A stretch of 34,906 nucleotides of DNA. Source: a virus. The notes beneath the pieces were generated by a model. It made no database searches and had not been told where the DNA came from. It saw nothing but the letters and a program-made list of their open reading frames with translations. The stretch is from positions 1 to 34,906 of IMG/VR virus record IMGVR_UViG_3300006805_000082. One strand, written 5' to 3'. Shown here piece after piece: positions 1 through 7,764 of this stretch (the first letter of the stretch is position 1; every line of letters starts with the position of its first letter). The position numbers and the translations under genes are program-made.

Positions 1-22
1 CCATGAAACCGTTACCCATCAT
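1..22 (-). CDS. 5' end of GNAT acetyltransferase gene (continues at 34906)
   Basis: Two adjacent ATG codons at 22-20 and 19-17 follow the stop of the S74-domain gene by one base, and a TGGAGG ribosome binding site sits 6 bases upstream of the first ATG. The frame stays open through position 1. Joined to position 34906 it reads straight into the GNAT gene that ends at 34521, giving 136 codons including stop. This is the main evidence that the window ends are contiguous in a circular or circularly permuted genome. Confidence 0.75.
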
Positions 23-23
23 G

Positions 24-1040
24 TCACGCCTCCAAAGCCTTGCCGTAATCAACGAACTTAACGCCCGCGATCTCGTGGACCGCTTCGGGATTGACCTTCT
101 CGACCTCATCCGCCATGAAGCCGATCTGCACCGGCCCTTCGCCAAAGTACCGGAAGGCATAGATCGGCAGGCCATTGTCCGACTTGCCGATTTGGCGGAT
201 GTCCGTTTTGGTGCGGCGATCTGACAGAACGCCCAGCATATTGAGGATGCCCAAGCCTGCCGTGGCACCGCCGACGATGGAATTGAAGGGCGACTGTTGG
301 GGAAGGTCGGTCGTGCTCGACGTTGAGCCGCCGCCTGCGGCATTGAGTGCCGCCAGATAATCGACGGTGCGCTGCCAATCGGCATTGGAATTGTAGTTAT
401 AGCGTTCCTGATCCGAATTGATCAGGTTCTGCAACTGCTGTTCGCGGATCGAACCCACCGCACCCAACTGATTGATGTCGGTGTAATCCTGGTTCGCCAG
501 TTCCGGCGCGAACATCATGCCCCGGATCATGTTGTCTCGTTCACGCCCGAAATTCTGGTAGGCCATGTTGCCAGCCATGTTCGACAGGGCTTCATTCAAT
601 CCAGTCGTGGCGCTGTTGATGGCGTCTTGATGCAGGCCGGAATTGGTGCGGCCCGAGGAAGCAAACTGCGAGGTGATGCCGGGCAGGACCGAATCGGTGA
701 AGTTCCGCATCACCGGGGCAGCCGCCGCGTTGAAGGCGTTCTGCATGTAGGGGTTGCCCGCCATCAAATAGTCGCCGCGCATGGTCTGCGTCAACTGGTC
801 CTGCGCTGCGGCGGTCAGGGGCGATCCCTGAAGGGCGCGGTTGGTCTGCCACTGCAATGCGCCTTCGGTTTCCGGCGCGAAAGGAGCAACGGTGTTGCCG
901 GGGTAGTACGCAGGCGCACCCTGCCCGTAAAGCTGCTCAAGATTAGAATAGCCGCGTTCAAGATACGGCTTCAGCTTGTCCCAGGGTTCCGCAGTCGTGT
1001 TGGTCGTCTGCGTTCCGCCGCCGCCTTTGCCACCGCCCAT
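24..1040 (-). CDS. Virion protein with C-terminal S74 (intramolecular chaperone) domain
   Basis: A 338-residue protein. The Gly-rich N-terminus (MGGGKGGGG) leads into a mostly helical, Asn/Gln-rich body and a short hydrophobic stretch at about 252-270. The C-terminal 66 residues match the start of the peptidase S74 family: Ser273-Asp followed by RRTKTDI, then a GFMADEVEKVNPEAV segment. In that family the Ser is the catalytic residue and the chain is cut just before it after trimerisation. The domain is shorter than usual and lacks the C-terminal coiled coil. It is the last gene before the lysis region in the late operon. The body lacks obvious beta-helix repeats, so an ejection or internal virion protein is as likely as a tail fibre. 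Confidence 0.7.
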   Translation of the reverse strand: MGGGKGGGGTQTTNTTAEPWDKLKPYLERGYSNLEQLYGQGAPAYYPGNTVAPFAPETEGALQWQTNRALQGSPLTAAAQDQLTQTMRGDYLMAGNPYMQNAFNAAAAPVMRNFTDSVLPGITSQFASSGRTNSGLHQDAINSATTGLNEALSNMAGNMAYQNFGRERDNMIRGMMFAPELANQDYTDINQLGAVGSIREQQLQNLINSDQERYNYNSNADWQRTVDYLAALNAAGGGSTSSTTDLPQQSPFNSIVGGATAGLGILNMLGVLSDRRTKTDIRQIGKSDNGLPIYAFRYFGEGPVQIGFMADEVEKVNPEAVHEIAGVKFVDYGKALEA

Positions 1041-1481
1041 TTACGCCTCCGCCAAGTCCTTGACGAGAATCGGCAACCCGGTTTCGGGATGCAGCCCTCG
1101 TTCTTCAAAGCCAAACCGCTTCCAGCCTCTACGCCCGCTGCCTTCCATGAACCGGCACTCGTGGTCTATCGCCCATGCCGTGAGCATCCGAAGCGCCGGT
1201 TCGATCCATTTCCGCATCGACCGCCCACCGATCCACGGCACCCGGCAGACCTTCACCGGGCTTGGGTCGTAGGTGATGATTTCGGTGATGATCGCGGCGG
1301 CTACAGTGTCCTTGTCCGTATCCCACGCGATCCACAATTGCCGCTCGCCCGATTGCAGTGACCAGAACAGGGACGCTGCCGAAGGTCCGTTGGAAAATCT
1401 GTCAATGGCCGGTTGCAGCCAGTTCCACGCCTCTACCCAGACATAGGCCACGTTCTGGCGCGTGACGCCTTCGAAGATCAT
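1041..1481 (-). CDS. Small GNAT-fold-like phage protein
   Basis: A 146-residue protein starting MIFEGVTRQN; this ATG overlaps the upstream stop as ATGA, and a longer reading would overlap the previous gene by about 180 bases. It has the outline of an N-acetyltransferase fold: a central strand segment LWIAWD, a VPWIGGRSMRKWI segment in the position of the cofactor loop, and a late GRRGWKRFGFEERG that resembles the usual GNAT end motif. Similar small GNAT-like proteins sit in podovirus tail regions, for example the T7 internal virion protein A type. Enzyme activity is not shown. It abuts the S74-domain gene without a gap. Confidence 0.5.
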   Translation of the reverse strand: MIFEGVTRQNVAYVWVEAWNWLQPAIDRFSNGPSAASLFWSLQSGERQLWIAWDTDKDTVAAAIITEIITYDPSPVKVCRVPWIGGRSMRKWIEPALRMLTAWAIDHECRFMEGSGRRGWKRFGFEERGLHPETGLPILVKDLAEA

Positions 1482-1804
1482 CCCATTACCAGACACACAT
1501 ACCCCCGCGTAGAAGCCGAAGCCGACCGGGATGGATGTGTCAGCGTGAATGCCCCCGCCGTCCGCGTCGAAACATAGACGCCGGTCAAGTCCGTCGCCGA
1601 CAGGTTGCCGGTTGCCATCAGTCCTACCCACACGTCTGGATGTGCGTCGATACATGAGACCGTCGTGCTGGTTGCATTGGCCTTGAGCGTGGCTGTGATT
1701 ACCGAATTGACCTTGCCCCGCCGCAGGGAGTTGACCGCTTCCGCCACTTCGCGCGGGGTGCCGCCGCCTTGAGGAAGGACGCGATAGCCTTTTTCGTTCG
1801 CCAT
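1478..1804 (-). CDS. Hypothetical virion-operon protein, 108 aa
   Basis: Unrecognised. The first 30 residues are polar with an arginine-rich end (SLRRGKVN); the rest is rich in Thr, Ser, Ala and Val in an alternating pattern typical of beta structure, as in small phage head or tail accessory proteins. It is coupled on both sides: its ATG touches the stop of the gp10-like gene at 1804 and its TGA overlaps the next ATG. A structural role is inferred from position only. Confidence 0.6.
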   Translation of the reverse strand: MANEKGYRVLPQGGGTPREVAEAVNSLRRGKVNSVITATLKANATSTTVSCIDAHPDVWVGLMATGNLSATDLTGVYVSTRTAGAFTLTHPSRSASASTRGYVCLVMG

Positions 1805-3279
1805 CAGCGCACCCCGTTGGGGTTGATCTCTAGATCGATGCCCTGCACCTGGCTGAACCCGCCTGTAACCGCCAGCCTGACGCGCTGGTAACGCCCGTTA
1901 GCCCTGAGCGGGCAGCGCCCGATGGCGTTGCGCGTCGATGCCGTGGTGTAGGCCACCGTGTCTGTCAGGGTTTCCCTCTGCCCGACGCTGACTTCGATGC
2001 TGCTGCTTGAGCCTTCGACCAGCGGCGCGGATGAGGTTATCCACGTCCTGCGGCCCGGGGTAAGCTGCGCCTCTCCGGTGATGAACTCGGCCTGCTTGTA
2101 GCTGCCGGTGTTGAACGAGATCAGCTTGTGCGTCGAATCAAACCCCGCCAGCAGCTTCAACCCACCCACCCACGCTCGGGAGTCCAGAGAATAGGGCAGG
2201 GCGTCGAGGCTGGAACTGATCGCGTCCAACCCCTCAAGCGTGTAACCATCGGTCAAACGGGAATAGATGAACTCAAGAACCTGATCCGCCGTCGCCCAGC
2301 GCCCGGTTGCCCAGTTGTAGATGATAAGCCGACTGCACAGGCCCGAGGTATTGCCGCGACCGGGATAGGAAACGATATAGAGCTTGTTGAACGGATCGAT
2401 GGTCGAGGAAATGCGATAGAGATAGTTGCTGTCCAGATCGTCAAAGAACGAGCGGTCAACCTGCCCGTTGCCGATAGGCCGCACGCTCTGCCCGTCGCTG
2501 GTGAAAAACCCGGTATCAGACAGGAAGAACGTCACCCCACCAGAACGAGCGACCGAACCGGAGGCATAGCAGCCGATGGAACTCTCAACCTGGTCGAACT
2601 GGAACACCACCGGAGGACCGGCGTAGGTCATGCGCCAGACGGAGTTTTCCGTCAGCACCAGACCGAACTCCCCACCCACCACTTTCTGAACGCGGCTGTT
2701 GTCGCCAATCAAATCCTGATAGTCCGATTGCGTCGTTGGCGAAACATTCCAGTCCAGCGGATTGGAGATTGCCGACCACTGCACCCGATTGGGCGCGCCG
2801 ACCATGTTCCCGCCGACAACGAAATCCCGCACCGTCGCAATGTGCGCCATCAACGGTGCGGAACCGGAGAGCGTGGCGAACCGTGTCGAACTGCCCAGCG
2901 ACCAGATCTGGTTGACGTTGCCGCCGACCGCAATAACCGTGTCCTGAAACACGGCAAATTCCCACACGCCCTCGGTCCCAATGGCGTAATTCAATGCCGC
3001 ACTGCCCGAGGCGGAGAACCGAGTCACGTCCGACCAAGACGCGGTGCCCAGCCTGTAGAGCTTGGTTTCCGTGCCGGCGAAATTCGTCACCGCTTCCGAA
3101 GTGTCCCGCGCGGCAAAGGCAGAACGGACCGCCGCCGCAAGGGCATCCGAAGCCGTTGCGGGTTCCGGAAACGGACCATAGCCCTTTTCGTAGGGGATGC
3201 AGTTGTTCGCCGTCAGCAAGCCGCCGTTGTCGAGTGACGGCTGATCGGGCGTTAGGTTGGTGAAGGCAACCCTGAGCAT
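1804..3279 (-). CDS. Tail hub / DNA-stabilisation protein, P22 gp10-like
   Basis: A 491-residue protein, close in length to P22 gp10 (about 470), the tail hub that plugs the head after packaging. The N-terminus (NLTPDQPSLDNGGLLTANNCIP) has the pattern of podovirus proteins with this role. The body holds repeated short strand units with FAGTETKLYRL, WEFAVFQDTVIAVGG and FVVGGNMVGAPNRVQWS, as expected of a beta-propeller. It follows the adaptor and a Gly/Gln-rich protein, the expected order for a short tail. Homology to gp10 is inferred from pattern, length and order. Confidence 0.6.
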   Translation of the reverse strand: MLRVAFTNLTPDQPSLDNGGLLTANNCIPYEKGYGPFPEPATASDALAAAVRSAFAARDTSEAVTNFAGTETKLYRLGTASWSDVTRFSASGSAALNYAIGTEGVWEFAVFQDTVIAVGGNVNQIWSLGSSTRFATLSGSAPLMAHIATVRDFVVGGNMVGAPNRVQWSAISNPLDWNVSPTTQSDYQDLIGDNSRVQKVVGGEFGLVLTENSVWRMTYAGPPVVFQFDQVESSIGCYASGSVARSGGVTFFLSDTGFFTSDGQSVRPIGNGQVDRSFFDDLDSNYLYRISSTIDPFNKLYIVSYPGRGNTSGLCSRLIIYNWATGRWATADQVLEFIYSRLTDGYTLEGLDAISSSLDALPYSLDSRAWVGGLKLLAGFDSTHKLISFNTGSYKQAEFITGEAQLTPGRRTWITSSAPLVEGSSSSIEVSVGQRETLTDTVAYTTASTRNAIGRCPLRANGRYQRVRLAVTGGFSQVQGIDLEINPNGVR

Positions 3280-3860
3280 CAGCCGTATAGCTTCTGCCAG
3301 TCGGAATCAGTGCGAAGGTCAAGCGGACCAACGGCCGATTTGATGTCGGGACTGAACCACTGCGGATCGAGCGTCGCCATTCCCTGACCTGGCAGATAGG
3401 CATAGCCCTGCGTCATAAGCTGGCGGAACGGGTCATTGGGCGTATTACCGCCACCCGAGCCGCCGCCGCTTTGGGTTCCGACGGTCGGTCGCCAGCCGGT
3501 TGCCGTGCCGCCAGCCTGTCCCGCCTGCTGCATCTGCCAGCCCGGCAGGTTCAACATGCCGCCATAGGGCTGCGGGTTAGGCTGCTGCGCCGGTTGATAG
3601 CCGCCGGGCGCACCAAGGTTGAACTGCGGCATGGAGCGATGCCACGTATAGGCTGGCATCTGGAAGCCTGGATAGGACGCGCCGCCCTGCCCGCTCATCG
3701 GCGTTCCGCCCGGCAAGCCACCGGCACCACCGCTTTGCTGCTGTCCGCCCTGCTGAAACTGATTCAGGAAGCCGCCCAGCTTGCTTTGCAGTTGGGGGAA
3801 CATGTTTGAGAACAGTTGCGCGAACTGCCCGCCGCCGCCGCTGCCTGAGAATCCACCCAT
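3279..3860 (-). CDS. Gly/Gln-rich low-complexity virion protein
   Basis: A 193-residue protein with an unusual composition: runs of Gly, Gln, Pro and Met throughout (GGFSGSGGGGQF at the start, QQGGQQQSGG, PGWQMQQAGQAGG). Only the last 30 residues, ending SDWQKLYG, look like ordinary folded sequence. Its ATG overlaps no stop but lies one base from the adaptor gene, and its stop overlaps the gp10-like start. No function is recognised; flexible linker or ejection-type proteins with such composition occur in short-tailed phages. Confidence 0.55.
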   Translation of the reverse strand: MGGFSGSGGGGQFAQLFSNMFPQLQSKLGGFLNQFQQGGQQQSGGAGGLPGGTPMSGQGGASYPGFQMPAYTWHRSMPQFNLGAPGGYQPAQQPNPQPYGGMLNLPGWQMQQAGQAGGTATGWRPTVGTQSGGGSGGGNTPNDPFRQLMTQGYAYLPGQGMATLDPQWFSPDIKSAVGPLDLRTDSDWQKLYG

Positions 3861-3861
3861 G

Positions 3862-4473
3862 TCAGAACCAAGTCGGGCGCACTTTGCCCGATCCTCTTAC
3901 GTTGGATTTTGCCTTGAGGTAGTCGAACGCTTCCCTTTCGCGCTGCTTGCACTTGGCGTAGTTGTCGGCGTCCATCACCACGTCCAAGTAAAGATTGGCC
4001 TTGGCGCGGTTGCGGATCAGTTCTTCCGCCTCGACAAACCATGCCGAAGTGTCGGTCCCGCTGCTGGGCGCGGTGAATTTCTCGGTGCCGCTCAGATAGA
4101 TCGTATAGTCGGCATCGCTCATGCAGTCGTAGATGATGTTGCCGCCGAACAGCGCATATTCGGTCGGGCGCGCGGCGTGGGTTATGTCCTGCGTTTCCAG
4201 AAGATATTTCGCATCACGCGCCACAAGGTTAAGCTCGATGGCGGCTGACCGTACCAGCGTGATGTTGCTCAGGTGCAGGACATTGCTCGGCAGGGTCGTG
4301 GCATAGGTGCTGACGCTGATCGAAGCTGTAGAGCGGTATAGCCGATTGAACCAGAATTCCTCCGCCTCGTAAGCCTTGATGGCGTCCAAAATGGCGTACT
4401 GAATTTGCGACGTGAGATCGGAGCGGGCGATCTCGTCCGCAATGCGCGTCTGCATCGTCGCATAGGTGGTCAT
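3862..4473 (-). CDS. Head-to-tail adaptor (P22 gp4-like tail accessory factor)
   Basis: A 203-residue helical protein. The N-terminal part (MQTRIADEIARSDLTSQIQYAIL, then a helix with EAEEFWFN) fits the phage adaptor family that docks under the portal ring. The middle segment with LPSNVLHLSNI and the late helix EELIRNRAKANLYLDVV are also typical. P22 gp4 is 166 residues. It begins a tail block with the Gly/Gln-rich and hub proteins. It lies far from the portal gene because the capsid genes and a sugar-transferase cassette are inserted between. The family call is made by eye. Confidence 0.6.
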   Translation of the reverse strand: MTTYATMQTRIADEIARSDLTSQIQYAILDAIKAYEAEEFWFNRLYRSTASISVSTYATTLPSNVLHLSNITLVRSAAIELNLVARDAKYLLETQDITHAARPTEYALFGGNIIYDCMSDADYTIYLSGTEKFTAPSSGTDTSAWFVEAEELIRNRAKANLYLDVVMDADNYAKCKQREREAFDYLKAKSNVRGSGKVRPTWF

Positions 4474-4655
4474 TGGGCAACCTTCGCCTTGCGGCCACGG
4501 CGAGGCTTCATGGTCTTGTCGTTAACCGAATTCGGTTTGTCGCTGGCCGAATTCGGTTTTGCCTCGCCAAAATGCTGGCGGAATATTTCGGCCATGCGCT
4601 CGGCGTTCTTCGACCGCCTGCGGCCTACGTTGGTGGGAAAGCCTGTCTGGTACAT
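4470..4655 (-). CDS. Small basic protein, 61 aa
   Basis: Unrecognised. It is rich in Lys/Arg at both ends (GRRRSK near the start and KPRRGRKAKVAQ at the end), with an internal duplicated phrase: KPNSASD followed by KPNSVND. It is coupled to both neighbours: its ATG sits inside the TGATG junction with the glycosyltransferase gene and its TGA overlaps the adaptor ATG as ATGA. The basic tail suggests nucleic acid or membrane contact, but that is only inference. Confidence 0.5.
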   Translation of the reverse strand: MYQTGFPTNVGRRRSKNAERMAEIFRQHFGEAKPNSASDKPNSVNDKTMKPRRGRKAKVAQ

Positions 4656-5386
4656 CAGTCAATGCCCTCGTAATGGTTTGCCAAGGCCAATTCCCGGTTC
4701 CAGACGCCCGCGTAAGGAACATGCTGGTATTCGGGAAACCACGGCCCGCCCTTGGTGTAGTGAACCGCCTTCGGATCGCCTTGGGTGACGCCCTCGATCC
4801 AGTTCCAGCGCGCGTCCAGATCGCCGATCTCGTCGTCCTTGAGCCAGCCGAAGCCGTGCAGCCACGAGCCAGGCTCGCGGTTGACCGCATCGACCGTCAG
4901 CAATTTGTTTGTCGGGTGGCCGCAATTCCACAGGATCAGGCTGGACCAGTTCTTGCGCTTGTAGGTGGACTGCAACATGCCGTCCATCTTCACCGCCTCT
5001 TTCGGCTGGTGAAGCTGCTGGCAGACCATTACCGCCTTTGAGTCATCCGCTGCCGCAAATATCTCCGCAACGTCCGCCATAAAGGCGAAATCGCAGTCAA
5101 CGAACATTGCCCAGCCGGAATATTGCTTGAGCGCCGGGACGAGGAATCGAGTGAAGCTGAAGTCCGTCGAAAACGGCTTGCCATCCAGATCATCAATGCG
5201 CTGGCCCTCCACCTCATGCCATGTCCGACGAAAAAGCCCGCTGTGTTGCAGCGGGCCAATCTTCAACGGCTGAATGTGCAGCGGGCTATCCGATCTTCGG
5301 ATCAGCGACCTTCGGCATACGCGATAGGCCTCATCCTCTCGGGCATCATACCCGATGAAGATGTCTAGGATTTGATCGGACGGCAT
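4655..5386 (-). CDS. Glycosyltransferase, GT-A fold (GT8-like)
   Basis: A 243-residue enzyme. It starts MPSDQILDIFIGYDARED, an N-terminal strand typical of nucleotide-sugar transferases. FVDCDFAFMADV supplies a DxD metal and nucleotide-sugar binding motif near residue 98. A C-terminal WFPEYQHVPYAGVWN block is also present. The ATG at 5386 is preferred to longer readings because GGAAGGAG lies 11 bases upstream; it overlaps the methyltransferase gene by 22 bases. It is the third gene of a cassette with a TPR glycosyltransferase and a SAM methyltransferase. The acceptor is unknown; a capsid or tail protein or host surface glycan are candidates. Confidence 0.7.
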   Translation of the reverse strand: MPSDQILDIFIGYDAREDEAYRVCRRSLIRRSDSPLHIQPLKIGPLQHSGLFRRTWHEVEGQRIDDLDGKPFSTDFSFTRFLVPALKQYSGWAMFVDCDFAFMADVAEIFAAADDSKAVMVCQQLHQPKEAVKMDGMLQSTYKRKNWSSLILWNCGHPTNKLLTVDAVNREPGSWLHGFGWLKDDEIGDLDARWNWIEGVTQGDPKAVHYTKGGPWFPEYQHVPYAGVWNRELALANHYEGID

Positions 5387-5880
5387 ATAAAGAGAAACTC
5401 CTTCCCGTTGTACCATTCGCTTTTCAGCGGCTCGAAATACTCGACCAGTTTCGTTGTCCACCAGCGCGAACCCTGCTGGATCAGGTGGGCATTCCTGCCA
5501 TCGGCCAGCACCTTGCCCGCCGGGCCGGTATGGACCACCAGCAGCGCGATTTCCCTAGTCAGCCGCGCCAGATCGGCCAGCACGGCGTCGAGGCATTCCG
5601 GCTCGATGTGTTCCAGAACGTCGGTGCAGACCACCACATCGGCCGGCTGCGGCGGCGCATCCAGTCCTTCAATCGCCGGGTCGTAGCAAGCCACGTTGTA
5701 GGCAGGTCCGAGGGCCTTCTTGAGCGTCTGCTGCCCGCAGCCATAATCCAAGATCGACTTGCGGCCCGATTGGGATAGCTGGCGCACCGTTTCGGCCCAG
5801 TGGAAGCCGACGATTCCATATTGCCCGGTTGCGTGCAGCGCCTTCTGCTGCGCGAGATAGTCGTCAGTGATTAAGGTCAC
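5365..5880 (-). CDS. Class I SAM-dependent methyltransferase
   Basis: A 171-residue protein with the usual order of Rossmann-fold methyltransferase motifs: motif I ILDYGCGQQTL (residues 43-53), the acidic end of strand 2 in CYDPAI, motif IV VVVCTDVLEHIEPE (84-97), and a later beta strand IALLVVHTG. The DVLEH signature is typical of small-molecule and sugar methyltransferases rather than DNA methylases. It starts at a GTG that overlaps the preceding glycosyltransferase stop by 17 bases. Sitting between two glycosyltransferases, it probably methylates a sugar or the glycosylated product. Confidence 0.75.
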   Translation of the reverse strand: MTLITDDYLAQQKALHATGQYGIVGFHWAETVRQLSQSGRKSILDYGCGQQTLKKALGPAYNVACYDPAIEGLDAPPQPADVVVCTDVLEHIEPECLDAVLADLARLTREIALLVVHTGPAGKVLADGRNAHLIQQGSRWWTTKLVEYFEPLKSEWYNGKEFLFICRPIKS

Positions 5881-7264
5881 TTGCCACCCTTGCGATAACC
5901 TCCGACCATTTTTGGTCCTTGGCCTGCCGGTACATTTCGACCGAGCCGTAGAACGGATTCGGCCCCTTCAGCCCGTAGCGCCACGCCGCCGCGAAGGGCG
6001 TCAGGCACCATGTCTTGACGCCCATCGAGCCGCACAGATGCACGATGCTGGTGTTGATCGTGATAACCAGATCAAGCGCCTCGACCAGCCCCGCCGTTTC
6101 GTCGTAGCTGTCGATGGCGTCCTGCCAATGATGGATCGGCACACCCCAGGCCGCGCCCATCATCGCCGCCTCTTCCGCCGCCCATTTGTGATATTGCAGG
6201 CTAACCAGTGTCACCCCCGGCACACGCGCTATCGGCTCCCAGAGCGGCAGCGGAATCGATCTCAAGTCAGTGCGCGTGTATTTCGATCCCCCCACCCAGC
6301 TGATCCCAACCTTCTTGCCTGGCAGCTTGTCCAGTTCGCCCTTCCAATACGCGACCTTCTCGGGATCCGCCTTGATGTAGGGCACCTTTGGAAAGTCCGA
6401 ATCCTTGGCGCGGAACCAGCGCCCTAGGCTTCCCATTGCAATCCGATAGTCGGGCGGGTCGTCCTTGATCCAGGTCGGCTCTTCCGCGCTTGTGGTGTAG
6501 ATCGTGCAGTCGGGGAAGGAACGTTTGAATAGCTGTTCAAGTCTCTTGTCGCAGTCGATGATGACTCGGCCCGCCCTCGCCTGAAGGTCGGAGATCATCG
6601 AGGCGAACATCAGTTCATCGCCAATGCCCTGCTCGCCATAGACCACAACCGAAGCCTTGCGCGTTCGCTTGCTGGGAAACCATTCCGGCTTGCCGCCATA
6701 GTCCCGCAGCTTGCGATCCGCCGCTTTGCCCTGATCCGACCGGAACCCAGCCTTGTCGTAGGCATCGAAGCCTTCGACCCAGCGGCCCAATTCAAGATAG
6801 GCGATGCCCCGGTTCCACAGCGCGAAGCGGTGATCCGGCTCCAGCGCCAGTGCCCGGTCGCACAGGTCAACCGCCTTCTGCGGTTCGCCCATGTTCACAT
6901 AGAGCGTCGCTTCGGCCACCAGCGCATCAGCCCGGTGTTCGTCGTTCTCCGCTCTTTGATATGCCTTGCGGAAGGCGGCTGCCGCCTCATCCGTCTTGTT
7001 GTCCGCTCGCAGGGCATTCCCGAGATTGTGGTAAGCCTCGAAGCGGTCATATCCCTTGTCGATGCCGGTCTGCAAAAGGAAAGCGGCGAAACCGCTCCAC
7101 CCCTTCTGCGCCTGTATTGTGCCCAGCGCCTGAAACAACTCGGGCCGCTGCCCGAACGTCGAAAACAGGTTCTGAAAAATTCCTTCGGCCTTCGCCATAT
7201 CGCCCTGCCGCATGCTGGCGATGGCGATCTCCATTTGCTGTTCGTAGACTTTTTGCGCTTCCAA
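5864..7264 (-). CDS. TPR-containing glycosyltransferase (GT-B fold)
   Basis: Up to 466 residues. The first 180 are tetratricopeptide repeats (EAYHNLGNALRADNKTDEA, RFALWNRGIAYLELGRWVEG). The C-terminal half resembles heptosyltransferase/GT41-like GT-B enzymes: VVVYGEQGIGDELMF near 210, GKKVGISWVGGSKYTRTD near 315, and DLVITINTSIVHLCGSMG near 400, the last being the usual nucleotide-sugar site. The farthest start is a TTG inside the U-tract of the terminator at 7262-7295, without an obvious binding site; the ATG at 7234 is an alternative. Such TPR transferases act on proteins or glycans. In this context, modification of virion proteins is a plausible inference. Confidence 0.75.
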   Translation of the reverse strand: MEAQKVYEQQMEIAIASMRQGDMAKAEGIFQNLFSTFGQRPELFQALGTIQAQKGWSGFAAFLLQTGIDKGYDRFEAYHNLGNALRADNKTDEAAAAFRKAYQRAENDEHRADALVAEATLYVNMGEPQKAVDLCDRALALEPDHRFALWNRGIAYLELGRWVEGFDAYDKAGFRSDQGKAADRKLRDYGGKPEWFPSKRTRKASVVVYGEQGIGDELMFASMISDLQARAGRVIIDCDKRLEQLFKRSFPDCTIYTTSAEEPTWIKDDPPDYRIAMGSLGRWFRAKDSDFPKVPYIKADPEKVAYWKGELDKLPGKKVGISWVGGSKYTRTDLRSIPLPLWEPIARVPGVTLVSLQYHKWAAEEAAMMGAAWGVPIHHWQDAIDSYDETAGLVEALDLVITINTSIVHLCGSMGVKTWCLTPFAAAWRYGLKGPNPFYGSVEMYRQAKDQKWSEVIARVASDLNH

Positions 7265-7295
7265 AAGAAAAGGGAGGCCGGTTGCCCGACCTCCC
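7262..7295 (-). terminator. Rho-independent terminator after the capsid genes
   Basis: On the minus strand a 10-pair stem (GGGAGGTCGG with CCGGCCTCCC, one G-T pair) closes a four-base GCAA loop and is followed by TTTTCTTTTG. It lies 16 bases past the stop of the decoration-like gene and immediately before the TPR glycosyltransferase gene, so it should end most capsid transcripts and lower expression of the cassette and tail genes unless late antitermination or read-through occurs. Confidence 0.85.
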
Positions 7296-7310
7296 CTCCT
7301 ATCTGTGGGG

Positions 7311-7748
7311 CTAGGCCCCGTTGCAGATGTATTTCACGACCCAGGCAAACGAATTGGTCGTGGTGACCGACGCGCTCGCCGTGGTGATGGATGCCAGCAG
7401 AGTCGCATAGCGATTCTGCGCGTCATCCGAGACGCTCACCGTGTACGGCAGGGCCGTGGTGACGACGACAACGGAGCGAGCCGTTGCCGACGCCGTGGCC
7501 GAGCCGAACGTGGTGGTTGCGCCGCTGAAGCCGAGAGCGAAGTGGATATCGCCATCGGTCACGACGCCGTACTGCACGATGTCGGTGATGACCGCCCCGT
7601 GGGGAATCTTCACCAACTGGATCGAGTCGCTGGTCGTGGGCTTGGCCGTGGTCGCGTAAGAGGCGACACGGGTAACCGTTTCGCCGCCCTTCGCACCACG
7701 AGCCGAACCGCCGCCAGCAGGAACCGCGCTAGAATAGAAAGTAGCCAT
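7311..7748 (-). CDS. Capsid decoration-like structural protein
   Basis: A 145-residue Thr/Ser/Ala/Val-rich protein with long alternating stretches (VKIPHGAVITDIVQYGVV, then DIHFALGFSGA) that predict beta structure. It directly follows the major capsid gene (16-base gap) and precedes a strong terminator, so it is co-expressed with the capsid at high level. That context and composition fit a head decoration or cement protein, but no family is recognised with certainty. An AGGAGGT-like site stands just before its ATG. Confidence 0.55.
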   Translation of the reverse strand: MATFYSSAVPAGGGSARGAKGGETVTRVASYATTAKPTTSDSIQLVKIPHGAVITDIVQYGVVTDGDIHFALGFSGATTTFGSATASATARSVVVVTTALPYTVSVSDDAQNRYATLLASITTASASVTTTNSFAWVVKYICNGA

Positions 7749-7764
7749 GTGTGATTACCTCCTA

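Noticed and set aside
2128-3237. A 369-codon plus-strand frame opposite the hub gene.
   Set aside because: Arg/Pro/His-rich translation without motifs; it is a shadow of the gp10-like gene.
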